Source of the DNA: Camellia lanceoleosa
Taxonomy: Eukaryota > Streptophyta > Magnoliopsida > Ericales > Theaceae
Assembly (NCBI GenBank): GCA_025200525.1
Contig: CM045762.1
Location: 102,760,682 to 102,824,681, forward strand
DNA: 64,000 nucleotides
Direction of reading: 5' to 3'
Made by a program: the position numbers and the translations under genes. This document shows, piece after piece, positions 22,780 to 35,099 of this stretch (within the stretch, counting starts at the first letter, position 1; each line of letters opens with the position of its first letter). Below the pieces are notes generated by a model. The model did no database searches, was not told where the DNA came from, and saw nothing but the letters and a program-made list of their open reading frames with translations.

Positions 22780-23480
22780 CAGCAGCCTCCCCACCCCCCA
22801 CCCCCCCCTTCTCTGTTCCCTCTCTCTTAACTCTTCACTCGCGAACTTTTTCACCTTCTGCATCACATTACAATCAACCACTCAGAACTTCCCCAAAAAA
22901 ATTAAAAAAAAAAAAATCAATAACTGCATGAAATTAAACCTAGAAATTTAAATTGCAAAAACAAAACACTTTGGACCATATAGATATATATAGTTACATA
23001 AAATAAAAATACCAAAATTAGTTTTCCTATTTCTAACTATCCAAGAAATTCTTTGTTTATCTCTCGGAAATCCCCAAAGACAAGGCCTTGATTATGTTGT
23101 ACAGTTTCTGAATGATCAAGCAGATCTAATTTCCCAATCGAACCCAAATTCTACTCTGAGCCTACAGAATCGAAGTCGTAAATCGCTTGCGTGGGTTGTG
23201 AAGATCTCAACACAAAACAGCTTATATAAATTATATAATTATTATATAATATACTACATTACTGCCATACAACATATAATATTTACACATGATATACATA
23301 TATATATATATATAACTTGATAGAGAGAGAGAGAGAGAGAGAGACCTAATGATTGGACCAGGGCATGTCATAACTCGGAGATCTCTGAAATTCAGAGATC
23401 GAATGAAGAGCTCCGTCGCCATTGACAGGGACAGAGACCGTTTCTTCTATCTCTTTCGTTTCTCCTGAATTTTGTTTTTC
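22780..23480 (-). promoter_or_regulatory. 5' UTR and proximal promoter region of the TBC gene
   Basis: Upstream of the first coding exon on minus. A likely splice acceptor (gatgcag) lies near 22,858-22,864, so a 5' UTR intron is plausible. Around 23,400-23,480 a GC-richer stretch contains a minus-strand ATG at 23,422 opening MATELFIRSLNF..., which runs into a CT/TA microsatellite. It could be an upstream ORF or 5' UTR sequence. No clear TATA box could be assigned. A poly-T run at about 23,483-23,505 and very AT-rich DNA bound it on the far side. Confidence 0.45.
23279..23343. repeat. (TA)n and (GA)n compound microsatellite
   Basis: About ten TA steps, a short gap, then about ten GA steps on plus. 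On the gene's strand it reads CT repeat then TA repeat. CT-rich microsatellites are common in plant 5' UTRs, which fits its place upstream of the TBC exon. Confidence 0.85.
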
Positions 23481-24950
23481 TGGTTTTTTTTTTTTTTTTT
23501 TTTTTCCTATTTTCTCCTGAAAAATTGATATGTCTAATCTATCTACCTATCCTTCTACTGTCTATAATGGAATGGTGGGCACTTGATTTCAATTCTCTGA
23601 ATTGAATTTTTTTTTAATTAATTTTTTTATTTTTTGTATTATTTTATTTTTAGTGGGTATTTTTAAAATTTTAATTAATTTTTTTTTTATTTTTTTAGAT
23701 ACACCTTATTTAGATGTATTTAAATAGTAAAATATTTGTGAAAAAATATTTTAAGAAATTAATAAATACATAAAAATACGAAAAATGTATTAAATTTTCA
23801 TATTTTTTAATATATAGTGTATTTTTGAAAGATTTTTTCATAAATATTATAATTTTTAAGTGTATTTATGTTAGGTGTCTAAAAATTCAAAAAAAATTGC
23901 TTAAAATATTCAAAAAATTCATTGAAAACATTAAAATATAGAAAATAAAAAGGTAAAATTTTCTAAAAATTATTTTCTGAAAACCAAAACCAAACAATTT
24001 ATTTTTTATTTTTTCATATTTCCAAAATATCTTTATGAACATTGTACTCTAAAAATCTACTATCGACTACTATTTTTAAAAGTGTGAACATCCTCACTAA
24101 GGATGGGACGGGCTTACCCAATCCATACTTATTATATCCAAATTTCATATATTAATTAGGTTTTTCAAACTTTGACTAGTTAACGGGCTAGTACGGACCG
24201 GGACTATTTATAAAACTAAAATCACATAACTGAACCGGACTACATATTATAATTATATTGTTAAGCTCTATACATTTTTCATTCACATATTTTTAATATT
24301 TTTATTACTTATTTTTCTCTTTCACTTTCCAACATAATTCAAACATTTTCATTTATTTTTTACCTTTTTACATCTCATATAAAAAAAAATAATTAAATAA
24401 CATAATGTGATTTTATTTATAATACTTACAAGTGGGGAAAAAACCAAAAGGACTCATATCATACAAGGCTAGAAAACTCAACTAGGTTGGCCTTTCCTAC
24501 CAAATTCGATCATGTGTTACCTCCCTCAGACTCTTGAAAACGAACCCTTTAAGTCAACCAAAACTTCATGCTTTGCAAAGAGAGAAAAAGGGATATGATT
24601 AGTTGCTGTACACACACACACACATATATATATATATATTAATGTATTTTAATAAATTAAATTTGAATTAAACAGTGTTGATTTTCTTTTTTTTTTTTTT
24701 TTTTGATACATATCAAAAAATATATTTAGACGGGATAGTTTGAGTCGAGTTCATGGGATGGTCAGGTTGGGCTTACCCATGCAGACTCTTACAGGCCAGG
24801 TTCATGGGCGAGCTTGGGTTACAAGCCTTTGTTATCATCTTTTATGGATTGGAATAGGCTAGGTACTCAAGCGAGCTGGGACGTGTCATGGGACGGGTTG
24901 GGTAATATGAGCTTTTTTGTCCATGGGCCATTTGATGACCCCTAACTCTT
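23481..24950. other. AT-rich intergenic DNA with a GGGC-word repeat
   Basis: Long A/T runs to about 24,090. From about 24,095 to 24,945 it carries gggacgggct, cggaccggg, gggttgggt and gcccatggac words at both ends of an AT-rich core with an AC/AT microsatellite (about 24,609-24,640). This looks like a decayed plant MITE of the gggccgggct type; ends could not be fixed. No gene seen. Confidence 0.4.
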
Positions 24951-24993
24951 AAGAAATTCTATTTCCACACACCTAATTAACTCAAGGCAAACC
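24951..24993 (+). repeat. Left TIR of the MULE
   Basis: Matches the right end inverted over about 40 bp, with the strongest block at 24,953-24,974. Sequence beyond it (to about 25,070) is AT-rich. Confidence 0.85.
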
Positions 24994-26489
24994 TTTTCTC
25001 AATACACACTCCTATTAATTTGATTATTAACTAATTTTCTCAATTCACATCCTTAAAATTACAATTACATCGTTCACTCATAACCATGGTACACACACTT
25101 TACACTCAAATACACACAATTTAATTGATCCTAATTCACATTTCTAGTTCCACCCACTTTGGTGAAAACCAAACTCACTTCGTTCAAAAAAAAAAAAAAA
25201 AAAAAGACTTCGTTCAAACAGGAAAAAAAAAAAAAAATCTTTGAACTTTCCTCACCTCAATTGAAGACTTTGAAGAGCTCCATTGAATCTCTACTAAAAA
25301 CTATTGAAAACCCTTGTTTAAGGTAAGAAATCTTTCCATTTTATTATTACATTTATCATTTTGTTATTACATTTACCATTTTCGAATATCTCTTCACTCC
25401 ATTGGCATAAAAGCATCTATTTTTCTCTTGATGGGCATGTGTGTGGATCTCTCGGCACTGGGTGTCCGAATTCGTTTGTTTAATTCAGAACTTAGTCACC
25501 GAATAATATGTATAATTTCGACCAATTAGGTCTGAACAAAATACACAATTTTGTAGTTTGTTTGCCGAATATGTTCTATTTTTTCAGTTTTGTAGTTCTG
25601 AATAAATGCAATAATGTTGGTAATTGATTTCTGAAATATTTGTGTGTGTTCAACATTGAAGTTCCAAATGGTATATATATATATGATATAGAAATTTACA
25701 CCAAGTTACATAGGCCACCAAGATTGGTTTTACTTTAGGTTCTTTTCCAACAATTTTATTTTATGGGTATGTTTATGTATTTTTTTTTTATTTTTTATTT
25801 TAGAAATTCAATGCATAACAATAGAAACAAAAATCTATGCAGTATTGGTATTTCCACATTATATTGTTAGCTTAAGTAGTTGGGTCTTCATAAATGTTGT
25901 TAGCTAAATAACCGAACAAAACAATTGCATTATATAGAATATTAAAGCATGAGTTATTTTGCTTTTAGGGTTTGTGCTTTCAAAGCATTGAAATTAGGGC
26001 CAAATTTGGTCTTCGGTTGTATACTTACAGCTACAACAAATTTACAATCAATAGCATGTACAAAGACAAGTGATGGGCAGTCCTTTAATTGTTTGAAAAA
26101 TGATGTTGGTATTGATTAATGACCATGTTGCCTTGGTAAATTGGCCGAAGTGAAGTTAAGCTGTTTTTCGCATATTGTGAACATCAACCAAACCAATTGG
26201 TGAATGGTCTGTATAGAATACAAATAGTTTTGCTATATCCATGTCTACATTGTAATTTTTCAACAAATCCTAGTCTCACTCTTTCATCAGTAGTAGGGTT
26301 ATGTCTTTAACTTATTTTGTTAATTTCACATCATCCAAATTGTCAATTTAATGGTCTATAACTACATATTAGATTTCATTAAGGTGGCATGGTTAGGCTA
26401 CTTATTACCCGCATTGATGTGATCCTTCTCTGGGAGTGCTTATTATGTTTCATTATATTGGGTTAATGAGAACAACTTTCCTTATGCAG
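24994..26489 (+). other. MULE subterminal and leader region upstream of the PMD gene
   Basis: Two A-runs near 25,182-25,204 and 25,221-25,235 each follow an acttcgttca word, a short direct duplication. The rest is AT-rich with no convincing ORF. A cttatgcag acceptor immediately precedes the PMD start at 26,490, so a leader intron is likely. Confidence 0.5.
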
Positions 26490-28471
26490 ATGGATGTCGA
26501 TCCCAGTGAATGTCGGTCAGTAACAGCTTCGAACAGAAGACTCTGTGAATTAGAGAGACGTGGACGTGGACGTACTCGAGTGTGTGATAATAACACACAT
26601 TGCCACAGATGATGATCATATACATGGTGCACTAGTTATGGATGATATTGCTATGGATGATGACCCTACTGGTGATGATGTTGACATTGTTGATGAAGAT
26701 ATCCTTACTCAGCCATTTCCAGGAAGGCCAACTGATCCATCAATCCTTAAAAGTTTTAAAAGTCATATTGCCGCAGCTATTTGGAATGGTGCTAATGAAA
26801 GAGGGCCCTTGAAGTGTCATAATCACTCATCTAAGATTCGTTCGTGGCCGTGGTGGGAACAAGGAAACAACGCTACATTTGTAAACATTGTGGAGATGTC
26901 ATGACTTGCATAATTAGTTCGTTGTACGTACCGCTTTGTCAACAAAATTGTAGTGTCTAGTTTTGTTGAGAGATGGCAACCGGAGACAAACACCTTCCAT
27001 TTGACTGTTGGAGAGATGACTATCACATTGGACGATGTCGCCATTATCCTAGGGCTTCCTATTGTAGGCAAATCTATTAGTGTGCGTAAGTTGTCAGAAA
27101 TGCGGGCCATTGCATTAGTAGTTAATACCTTGGAAATTGATGAGCAAGAGGTCAGATATGAGATGTGTAGTGTTGGAGGCAATTCAATGAGGCTTAAGTG
27201 GTTGAGGGCACACTTTCATAATGTCACAGACAATGATTCAATGGAAAGAATTGCATGTGCAGGTAGAGCATACTTGCTATTTTTGTTGGGTTGTACACTT
27301 TTCAGTGACAAGACTGGTACTAGGGTCTCCGTTGTTTATTTGAGTTTGTTATTCGATTTGACGACTATATCTTCATATGCTTGGAGTGCTGTTGCATTGG
27401 CATACTTATATAGATAGATGAGGTACGCGAACAGGTCCAGCGTGAAACAAATAGCCGGTTACATGACACTTCTTAAGGGATGGATTTATGAGCACTTTCG
27501 TGGATTCCGACCACACTTAAATATGAATTACACTCGAGACATGCCACATGTTTACTATTGGACTTCTCGGAGAGAGTCTGGCGAAGAGACACAGTTGTAG
27601 GTTTTTCGAGAGGAGCTTGATAGGTTGGGTGTACATGATGTAAGTTAGAAAGTCCATCAAAATTTGAAACTCTATATCATGCAAAAATTACAGTTGCCAT
27701 TTCTTACAGTTGTTATTGTTTGTAGGTTATTTGGGACCCATACCAGAGTTGCAAAGATTTCCATCCGTGTCACCTAGTTACATTTTACCACGGTTGCCTA
27801 AAGTGTTTGGAAGTAGTTGAACCATATCACCCTGATAGAGTTTTGAGACAGTTTGGTAGAGTGCAGACAATCCCTAATCCACTACTTGGCCCTATGCGTG
27901 CCTCTCGAGGAGCCACAGCTCCATGCTACAATGTTATGTATGCATACTTGGATATCATTTGGGAGGCATGGGACAACCATGTGTTATCTGATTTGAGGAG
28001 GAGTACACCGGTACAACAACCTTGGGATTGTGTTCCTGGTTACATGGATTGGTACCAAACCATTACCTATATGTATGTTCAAAACCTAGTGCGTCGTTCT
28101 CAAGTGGACCCAAATATTCATCATTATCAGTATCCTAGCCAAGACGTGCAAGTACTTTTTTTTCATTAACATTACAAATTATTTATGTAAACTATTATAG
28201 GTTTGTACATAATGTTGTATTTGTTCTCGTAATGTAGCGTGTGTCACAGATATATCAAATTACTCATCCTTTCGTTGAGGCTGGCTATGAGGACAGTTTT
28301 CAACATCCTGATAGGCTTTACTACGCAATTGATGCAATTGAACAACTTTTTCAAGATCAGCACATTACTGAAGCTGCACCCAGCACATCTGCACAGGGTT
28401 GGTCTGCACCCAGCTCTTCCACTGCACATCGTTTTGGAGCACATTACACTCGCCGGTCACGTAGTTGGTAG
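26490..28471 (+). pseudogene. Plant mobile domain (PMD/MAIN-like) gene carried by the MULE
   Basis: Three putative exons: 26,490-27,639, 27,726-28,151 and 28,238-28,471, with gtaagt/tttgtag and gtactt/aatgtag splice sites. Motifs in order: FKSHIAAAIWNG...RGPLKCHNHS (about 26,745-26,830), FVERWQPETNTFHLTVGEMTITLDDVAIILGLPI (26,962-27,066), RLKWLRAHF, AGRAYLLFLLGCTLFSDKT, then in exon 2 CKDFHPCHL and VEPYHPDRVLRQFG. This is the aminotransferase-like plant mobile domain (PF10536), found in MULEs, in some gypsy elements and in domesticated MAIN genes. Its biochemical role is unclear. In-frame stops at 26,902 and 27,415 suggest decay. The tail (exon 3) is Ser/Pro/His-rich. Confidence 0.8.
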
Positions 28472-29151
28472 TAGTTCATAATGCTAGCACAAGTAGTATT
28501 TGATGGTGTTGGTGGATGTATATGGAGACAAATATTATTATTATTTTTGGATTATGTGCAAGAAGACAGGTATGTTGTGATTATGTGGATGGATTGAAAT
28601 ACTAGTTAATATTATTATTTCTTTTTAGATACTTGTTTAATATTATTACTCTTTAACAGTAGTTGCACTTGGTTAATATTATTTTCATTACATTTTGTGT
28701 TTAGACAATGTAAAAATATCCAATTGCATCCATTCCATAAATAAGAGAACTATAAATCATATGATATTCTATTTAAAAGAATGACCATTACAAAATCCAA
28801 TGGCAAAATGAAATCCATCTTGTTACCTTATGCTATTAAATCATAAAACTAATGTCTTAAACCTCTCATGACTGCTGTCTAATACATCAATCTATGTCAA
28901 CTACATCAAATGTCTCTCAAGTAACTACATTAGGTCCTATGTTCTCTTTGAATTTTTGAATGCGGCTAACATATGCATTCTCCCATTCTGATGCACAAGG
29001 GTGATAGTGAACTCGCCAAAGCACAGCAATGGGAAGAACTAGATGACCGGCCTCCAAAAATACCTGCACAGACATCCAAAACATTACATATCTTTATCAA
29101 ATCCATCAAATTTGCAATTACACAAATATTAAACAACAATGTTCGGTTATT
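28472..29151. other. Spacer between the two convergent MULE genes
   Basis: AT-rich, no ORF with motifs. It presumably holds the 3' UTRs of both genes. TTATTATT-type words occur at 28,525-28,690. Confidence 0.5.
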
Positions 29152-31590
29152 TCATAATTTATACAGCTGCACAAAATGATTTCCATTGACAAATCCAATG
29201 GCAATCTCGCGATGATCAGCTAGAGTTACTGGCGGTGATCTCAAAGGTAAGAATGAAAGACACTGTTGCAATGACAAGTGGTATAAGACTACATTATAAA
29301 ATGATGCAATAAGATGTCCCATGTTAGGCATAGTCATCCAACAATCAAAGCTTGGGCTATTTTCAAAATATGAAAGAATGTGTGTCAGCTCCTCAACCCT
29401 CTCATGCGACCCGTATAGTGTGACGTATTCATCTCTGTGATTATTTAATTCAAGTAGCAGATCACGCATAACTTGCACCCAGTCATTCTCTCCAAGACCA
29501 AGTAAACCCGCAATAGCTCTAAAACCACAATTCCTATTACCATATACATCCTTCATCAACTTTATAAGTGGTATTAACATAGGCGGGAAGTTACCAGCAT
29601 ATGCATTCGGTAAACTTGTTCTTGTACAATATGTCTTTGTCTTCACATTCCGCTTCTTCTCATGCACTTTCAAAGCTCTCTTTTTCTTTAACTGACTGGA
29701 AGCTAATGTGTTCTGGCTATCATGGCCATTGTCAACTAGCTCAAATGCACACGGGTCATGACGACAAGATATATCAATTTTCTTATGTCCTCGATGCGGA
29801 TTAGGTTTCACATCAGGCTCAATAAGAAAAGTGCTCGCTGGATTTGCAATTTCCCTCAACTTCTTCAACATATCCAATTGCGTGGCAATATCAGACTCAT
29901 TGAACCATTTCAAAATCATCCCAAGTTTTGGGATACAAGTCAATTCCAATTTCTTAACCTTCGGATTATGCACACATATAGTAAGTTGCATCCAATGTAT
30001 ATATATGCTACTAAGTGGAATATGATGGCATTGTCTCATGTAATTTGCAATCTCATGAGCACAAGGTAAACCATGCGTGAGCCTAAGAACACACCACATG
30101 CTGTAACATCAATTCTGATTGAATTTGCTCTCTTACTCTCTACCAAGACGTACTTCAATGCACAAATAGACACATAACCCTGGAGCTCTCTGAATTGAGA
30201 AGGTTTGAATTGATGTTGCACAGTTGTCAAACTCTTCTCGAATGATGCTTTAACTTGAACGTGTTGCAACTCAAGTAGACAATGTATTTTTTCAAATGAA
30301 ATCTTAAATGTCGTTTGACTTGAACCTAATTGCCTCTTCAATCTAGCATGAGCACTCTCAACCCTATTCATATGGATGTAAACAAAAATAGTCAAGCATA
30401 ATAATTAAAAATAACAATATGATTTATAATAAATTAAGAAAAAAAGAAAACAAATCTTACCGATTGGTTGTAACATTGCCAAAATGCATACACATGTTTG
30501 TATATACAATGAATTTTTATTTATACGGATTCAACCAACTCACAGTAACATACTTGATTTCCTCTAAATAGTTATTGAAATCCTTGTACAGTATTGCAAG
30601 GTGATCATTGTATTTCTCTTCAATTGATGACAATACCAAATAGTTCCATGTGGTGTTAAACTTGTCCCATTTTTCTTTTGTTACAAACATTTTCTTGCAT
30701 TTCGTCAATATATTCTTATTAATATGCCAACGATATAACAAATGTCGAGCATTCGGCAACGTGCTGGCAATGACATTCATCAAAGCAAGCTCTCTGTCTG
30801 TGACAATGACTTCAGGTAAAACACTATCATCTATAAGATCACGCAATGTTTGTAACGCCCATGCATAATTATCAACCCGCTCAGTTTGCAAGTATGCGAC
30901 AGTCATAGAGAATGTCATATGAGTTGATGTTACTCCCACAATTTCAAGAAGAGGAAGCCGATATCTATTCGTCTTATATGTGCAATCTATAATCAACACA
31001 CGATGGAATGTACGAAAGCAAATCCAAACTCACTGGATGTGCCCAAAGCAAGTCTGTAACAGTCATAGAGCCTTCCTCACATAGATGAAGCTCAATGTAA
31101 TTATGTTTTACTAATTCACCCAGCAATTGTTGCATTTGGGATCTACTAGCTTTCTGTAGAACCCTACATCGATGTCGTACATTGTAAACTGTCTTCTCTT
31201 TGACATATCTACTAACAGTGACTTTTTATTAGCTAACAATCTCCCTACATATGAATGTCTTTGGAGATGCTCCATAGCTGGATGATTATGCAGCCTGCAA
31301 ACTACATTCAATGTCCAGTCATCGTTTGTTTTCGACTTGTATGCCCTCAAGTCAAATGGACATTTACACTTCTTCGTACCAGTTTGTCTCAATAAGTCTT
31401 TTGAGTCATCTTTTTACTTTTTACGCGCTCTATACTTCCCACTCCGCTCACAAACAAGATAAATTCTTGGTCTTTTACGACCGCCACCATAGTCTGACGT
31501 CCTTATAATAATAACAAAGCCATTTATCCTTCCAAGGTCATATACCCAAGTGAGCAATTCATCTTTGTTGTCGAAAACCTAAACATAATG
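29152..31590 (-). pseudogene. MuDR-type MULE transposase with C-terminal OTU domain
   Basis: Order on minus: N-terminal MuDR/FAR1-like DNA-binding region (WVYDLGRINGFVIIIRTSD..., stop near 31,410, then CPFDLRAYKSK...VCRLHNHPAMEH, to 31,111). The MULE DDE region follows (30,999-30,517) with DCTYKTNRY, VIVTDRELALMNV and WHINKN, giving Asp5 and Asp68 of that segment. Next comes RVESAHARLKRQLG (about 30,360) and a SWIM zinc finger LRLTHGLPCAHEIA reached by a frameshift near 30,095. The end (29,560-29,155) is OTU-like: DVYGNRNCGFRAIAGLLG with Asp184 and Cys191 and a final GNHFVQL with His308 (numbered from 30,099). The transposase cuts and moves the element; the protease partner is unknown. A start further up (about 32,150) is possible. 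Stops and the shift make this copy defective. Confidence 0.85.
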
Positions 31591-32481
31591 TCACGCATCT
31601 TCCATAAGAACAAACGAAACAAACTAACTAATAAAAATTATGAACTTACAAATTTCATGTTAAAAGTTACTTGTTTAGCTATAAAATGACTAGTACAATC
31701 CACCATAATATCCGATCAAACCTCAGTTTCTTCAGTGCATGCCATCTGAAAAGGGGGGGAAATTTCATTCGGTTTTACAAAGCTAAAAAAAATTTAAAAA
31801 AATTCGGAACTATAAAGCCGAAAATAAAAAAAACAATTTGGCACTAAAAAAACGAAAATAATAAACAAATTTGGCACTATATTGCTGAAAAAATTAATAA
31901 TATTCGGTACTTGAGTACTGAAATAAATATAAAATTGACCATTTAAGTGTCAAAATATATAAAAAAAATTCAAAACTTTTGTATCGAAATATAAATGTTA
32001 TTTCGAAAGTTGATTTCCGAATACATTAATAAAATTTAGCACTGAATCTCCAAAAAAAAAAAAAAAATTACTACACGATTTTACGTTTTCATCACTAATT
32101 TTGCTGTCACCATTTCTTGAGTTTGGACTTTCATAGGTTTGCAACTCTTCCATATCAAAATCAAGTAAAAATTGTGGAACTAATAATTAAACGATGTAAA
32201 CAATTGAGTATAAACCTAAAGATTAAAGCAATATGAGAGATGTTTTCAGAGTATTGCTCTTTGCAAGCAATACAAGAGTAGAGTGTGTGACAAGTAAAGT
32301 GACCACAATAGAAAAATTAGAGTTTAATTGTTTTCATTCAAAAAGTGTATATTGAGATATTTTTGTTCCTAAAAGATGTGCATAGAGAATTTTTCTATAT
32401 CATATTATGGGTGTTGATGGATGTCTATTATAGTAATTTCTATTTAGGATATAATTGTCATTAAATTAATTTTTCATCAAG
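31591..32481 (-). other. MULE 5' region of the transposase gene
   Basis: Contains a possible upstream exon near 32,080-32,160 on minus (MEELQTYESPNSRNGDSK) and AT-rich DNA with repeated ttcggcac/cgaaa-type words at 31,800-32,060. No firm gene structure. Confidence 0.4.
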
Positions 32482-32524
32482 TGTGTGCCTTAAGGTAATC
32501 AGGTGTGTGGAAATAGAATTTCCG
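32482..32524 (-). repeat. Right TIR of the MULE
   Basis: Inverted copy of the left TIR, ending just before ctaactctc. The shared block includes tgtgtggaaatagaatttc read on plus. Confidence 0.85.
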
Positions 32525-32700
32525 CTAACTCTCACTTGTTTTCTATTTTTTCATATTTCCAAAATACCCTTCTCAACACTTTGCCCCTGAAAATGCACCA
32601 CATAGCAACAGTCACAAGCACCATGTAACAACAGGCACTAAGACTTCTAAATTTTTATGAATGGTCTTTATGGTTTTCATCTGGCAGAGAACTTCATATA

Positions 32701-32704
32701 TTAT

Positions 32705-32774
<70 letters not shown>
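32701..32774. repeat. (TAA)n-(TTA)n palindromic microsatellite
   Basis: About 13 TAA triplets run straight into about 11 TTA triplets, forming one self-complementary block of about 74 bases. Confidence 0.95.
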
Positions 32775-32800
32775 TGAAACTCTTAAAAAAAATCTAATTT

Positions 32801-32986
32801 AGGGGTGATTATTTAGTATTCCCAGAGTATGGACACGTGGTGCTCTATAAGGTTTTGATTGATAAAGAAGGGTAGGGGCCCACTATTTATGTTGGGGATG
32901 GGAGAACAAAATGAGGACTAAGTAATTGGTGATTGGCTTGGAGTATGGCCACGTGTTGTTCTGGAATTACTAAATAATTTCTCCTT
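32801..32986. mobile_element. Small MITE with CACGTG-bearing inverted ends
   Basis: Left end aggggtgattatttagtatt and right end (reverse complement) aaggagaaattatttagtaa. Both arms then carry tccagar...cacgtgg. The 186-bp element is non-coding; TSD unresolved. The arms hold G-box-like cacgtg words at about 32,834 and 32,950. Confidence 0.6.
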
Positions 32987-33639
32987 ATTTAATTTACAAT
33001 AATATGGCATAATTGATGCTAATATATATTAATTTTTAATTTGCCACACACTTAATTATATATAGTGTCCAATTGTCTTGCCACATTAATGTAATTGAAT
33101 TTATAGATATAAAATTATGGATCTCCAGCATTTTCATATAATAATACATAATTTTATGGTTGAGTTTTTTGAAAATTCAAATCTAAATTCAAATATAAAC
33201 TTGATAGAATCTCACGAGTTCACGAGGCTCACCACAATTTGTTTTAATGATTCAAATTATTCATTTTGCATGACCCTTCTTGTAATATTATTGTGTTTGT
33301 CTAAAAAAAAGTTTATTTTTAAAAATATATTTGTTGCTTATTTTTTCAGAGACATGCGATAAAATAAAAATTTTATGCTTATCAGATCAATATAATTTTT
33401 CTATGAATCATATATACAGAGAGTTCTACAAAATGAACGATTCGAATTATCCAAACAAAATTGTAACACTTTGTATTCCTTGGACCAGCGAGATTGCTCT
33501 TGATACTCTTATTATTGCACTTTGAGCCTCTTTGATTCATTTTAGAATATTGATTGAGGTGGTATCATAATGGTAAAGTAGGATTGAACCAAAAACATTG
33601 ATTCGGATAATTATTCTATGAGCAGTCTTCACTCTTTTA
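32987..33639. other. AT-rich DNA, nothing recognised
   Basis: Two plus-strand open frames (81 codons from 33,117 and 64 codons from 33,331) show no motif and sit in AT-rich DNA. No terminal repeats found. Confidence 0.4.
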
Positions 33640-35055
33640 CATTTTTCTCTTCCCACACTTTGAATTTTGATGTAAGGCTAGAACCATTGGAAAGCTTGTT
33701 TCCGAAGCTTCGATTGAAACACAAGAATGACCCAAAATGAAGTCCGGACAAGGGAGTTATGCTTGTTTACATTTCGAGTATCCTCCAGCTAACTTTTGAC
33801 CACTCGAGCGGTCTATGCGAGTTACAGAGATTCTGGGAGTTTTCTTTCATCGCTCAAGCCAAGTTTTGACCTCAATAATTAAACATCTAGAATACAATTG
33901 AGCACATAAGGTAAGAATTCAAGCCTTTATTTTTGTAATCAAGTTGGTTAATGCATGAATTCAAGAGAGTTAAGCTAAGAAATTCAAGAATTAAGCTAAT
34001 GAAGTAGGAAAAAAGATCATAACATACATGCATGCATAATTCATGGATTTTGAGTTTTGATTTCAACAAATTCTAACATGCAAGAGCTTATTTTTGTTAT
34101 ATTATGAGCGCTCATTATGGTTTTGTACTTGAACATTCCATTTGTGCATGTTTTGGAAGCTAAGATTTCAAGCCATTGCTTGCATGTTATGTTTTCAAAA
34201 TGTCAAGTTTGCTTTTGAATAATTCACTTGCTTTTGGGCTTGATTTTGGCAAAATGGCTTTCAATTCATGAAGTCCTATGAGTTTACAAATGTTTTCTCA
34301 AGTTTTGGCCCAAAAGGATATGTTTTGGTGCTTTGAAATCAAGTTTTGAAACTGGGAGTGCAATTTGGAAAATCTAGAATCCGCAGGCTTCCCTCGAGCG
34401 GTAGAGTTCACACTCGAGTGAAGAATACGAGCTCCCATTAGTTTTGTAGAGTTTGAGGGTTGGCTTGAGCAGAATAAGTTGTGCTTGAGCGACCACCCAT
34501 ATTTTTTGAATCTTAGCTCGAGCATAGGAAGTTGAGCTCGAGCGTCAAATTCGAGCTCCTAGAAGTTTTGCAGACAATTACATGGTGGCTTAAATGACAA
34601 AGTGTATGCTGGAGCGAACCTATGTTTACTCAATCTTTGGCTTGAGCGACTGTCGAGCGTAAAAATCAAGCAACCAGTACTTTTGCAGAGTTTTGCATAC
34701 CGCTCAAGCAACCAAAGTTATGCTCGAGCGGGGACCCTATTTTCAGCAAATTTGACTAAGTGTTTCAAATTACATTTTGGCATCCTCATTGCATCTTAGG
34801 TATTCCTAAGCCTTAATTAAAATATAATAATGAGGATAAGGACTGTATCTGTTATGTGTTTGTATAGGTCACGTGTTGTTGCCCTCTTGATCAATCTGTT
34901 CTGTTCATGTGACCTGTTCAGCTACTGGAGCTATTTGTGAGTAACAACTCTGTAAAGCTATGTTAACAATAAGTATTTTCTGACCGATATGATATGATCT
35001 ATTTTTGAAATGCTATTTTGTAAATCATGAATGAATGTCTAGTTTTATGAAATTT
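33640..35055 (+). mobile_element. Gypsy LTR of family X, left part (interrupted)
   Basis: Plus-strand copy of the LTR family seen intact and antisense at 60,336-62,710. Shared landmarks: arrays of ctcgagcg words (33,801 to about 34,730), the tgtgagtaaca...ctgtaaag segment (34,937-34,965) and gaatgaatgt (about 35,027). It breaks off near 35,055, where Tat-like internal DNA begins, and resumes at 58,839. Left boundary is approximate. Confidence 0.6.
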
Positions 35056-35099
35056 ATGTCCCTGTGTTTCTCCCTCTGTCCCCTTCCTCACATGTTTTC

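Larger units (their letters stand above)
24951..32524. mobile_element. Mutator-like element (MULE) with TIRs and 9-bp TSD
   Basis: Ends carry gaaattctatttccacacac on the left (from 24,953) and the same 20-mer inverted on the right (ending 32,522). Weaker similarity continues to about 40 bp. Flanking 9-mers ctaactctt (24,942-24,950) and ctaactctc (32,525-32,533) differ at one base, fitting the 9-bp MULE target duplication. Inside are two convergent decayed genes: PMD on plus and MuDR transposase-OTU on minus, each pointing away from its nearer TIR as usual for promoters in Mutator TIRs. The element is 7,574 bp. Stops and a frameshift suggest it is now inactive. Confidence 0.88.

Noticed and set aside
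33117..33525. Two overlapping plus-strand ORFs of 81 and 64 codons
   Set aside because: AT-rich, no motif, no splice or neighbour context; treated as chance.
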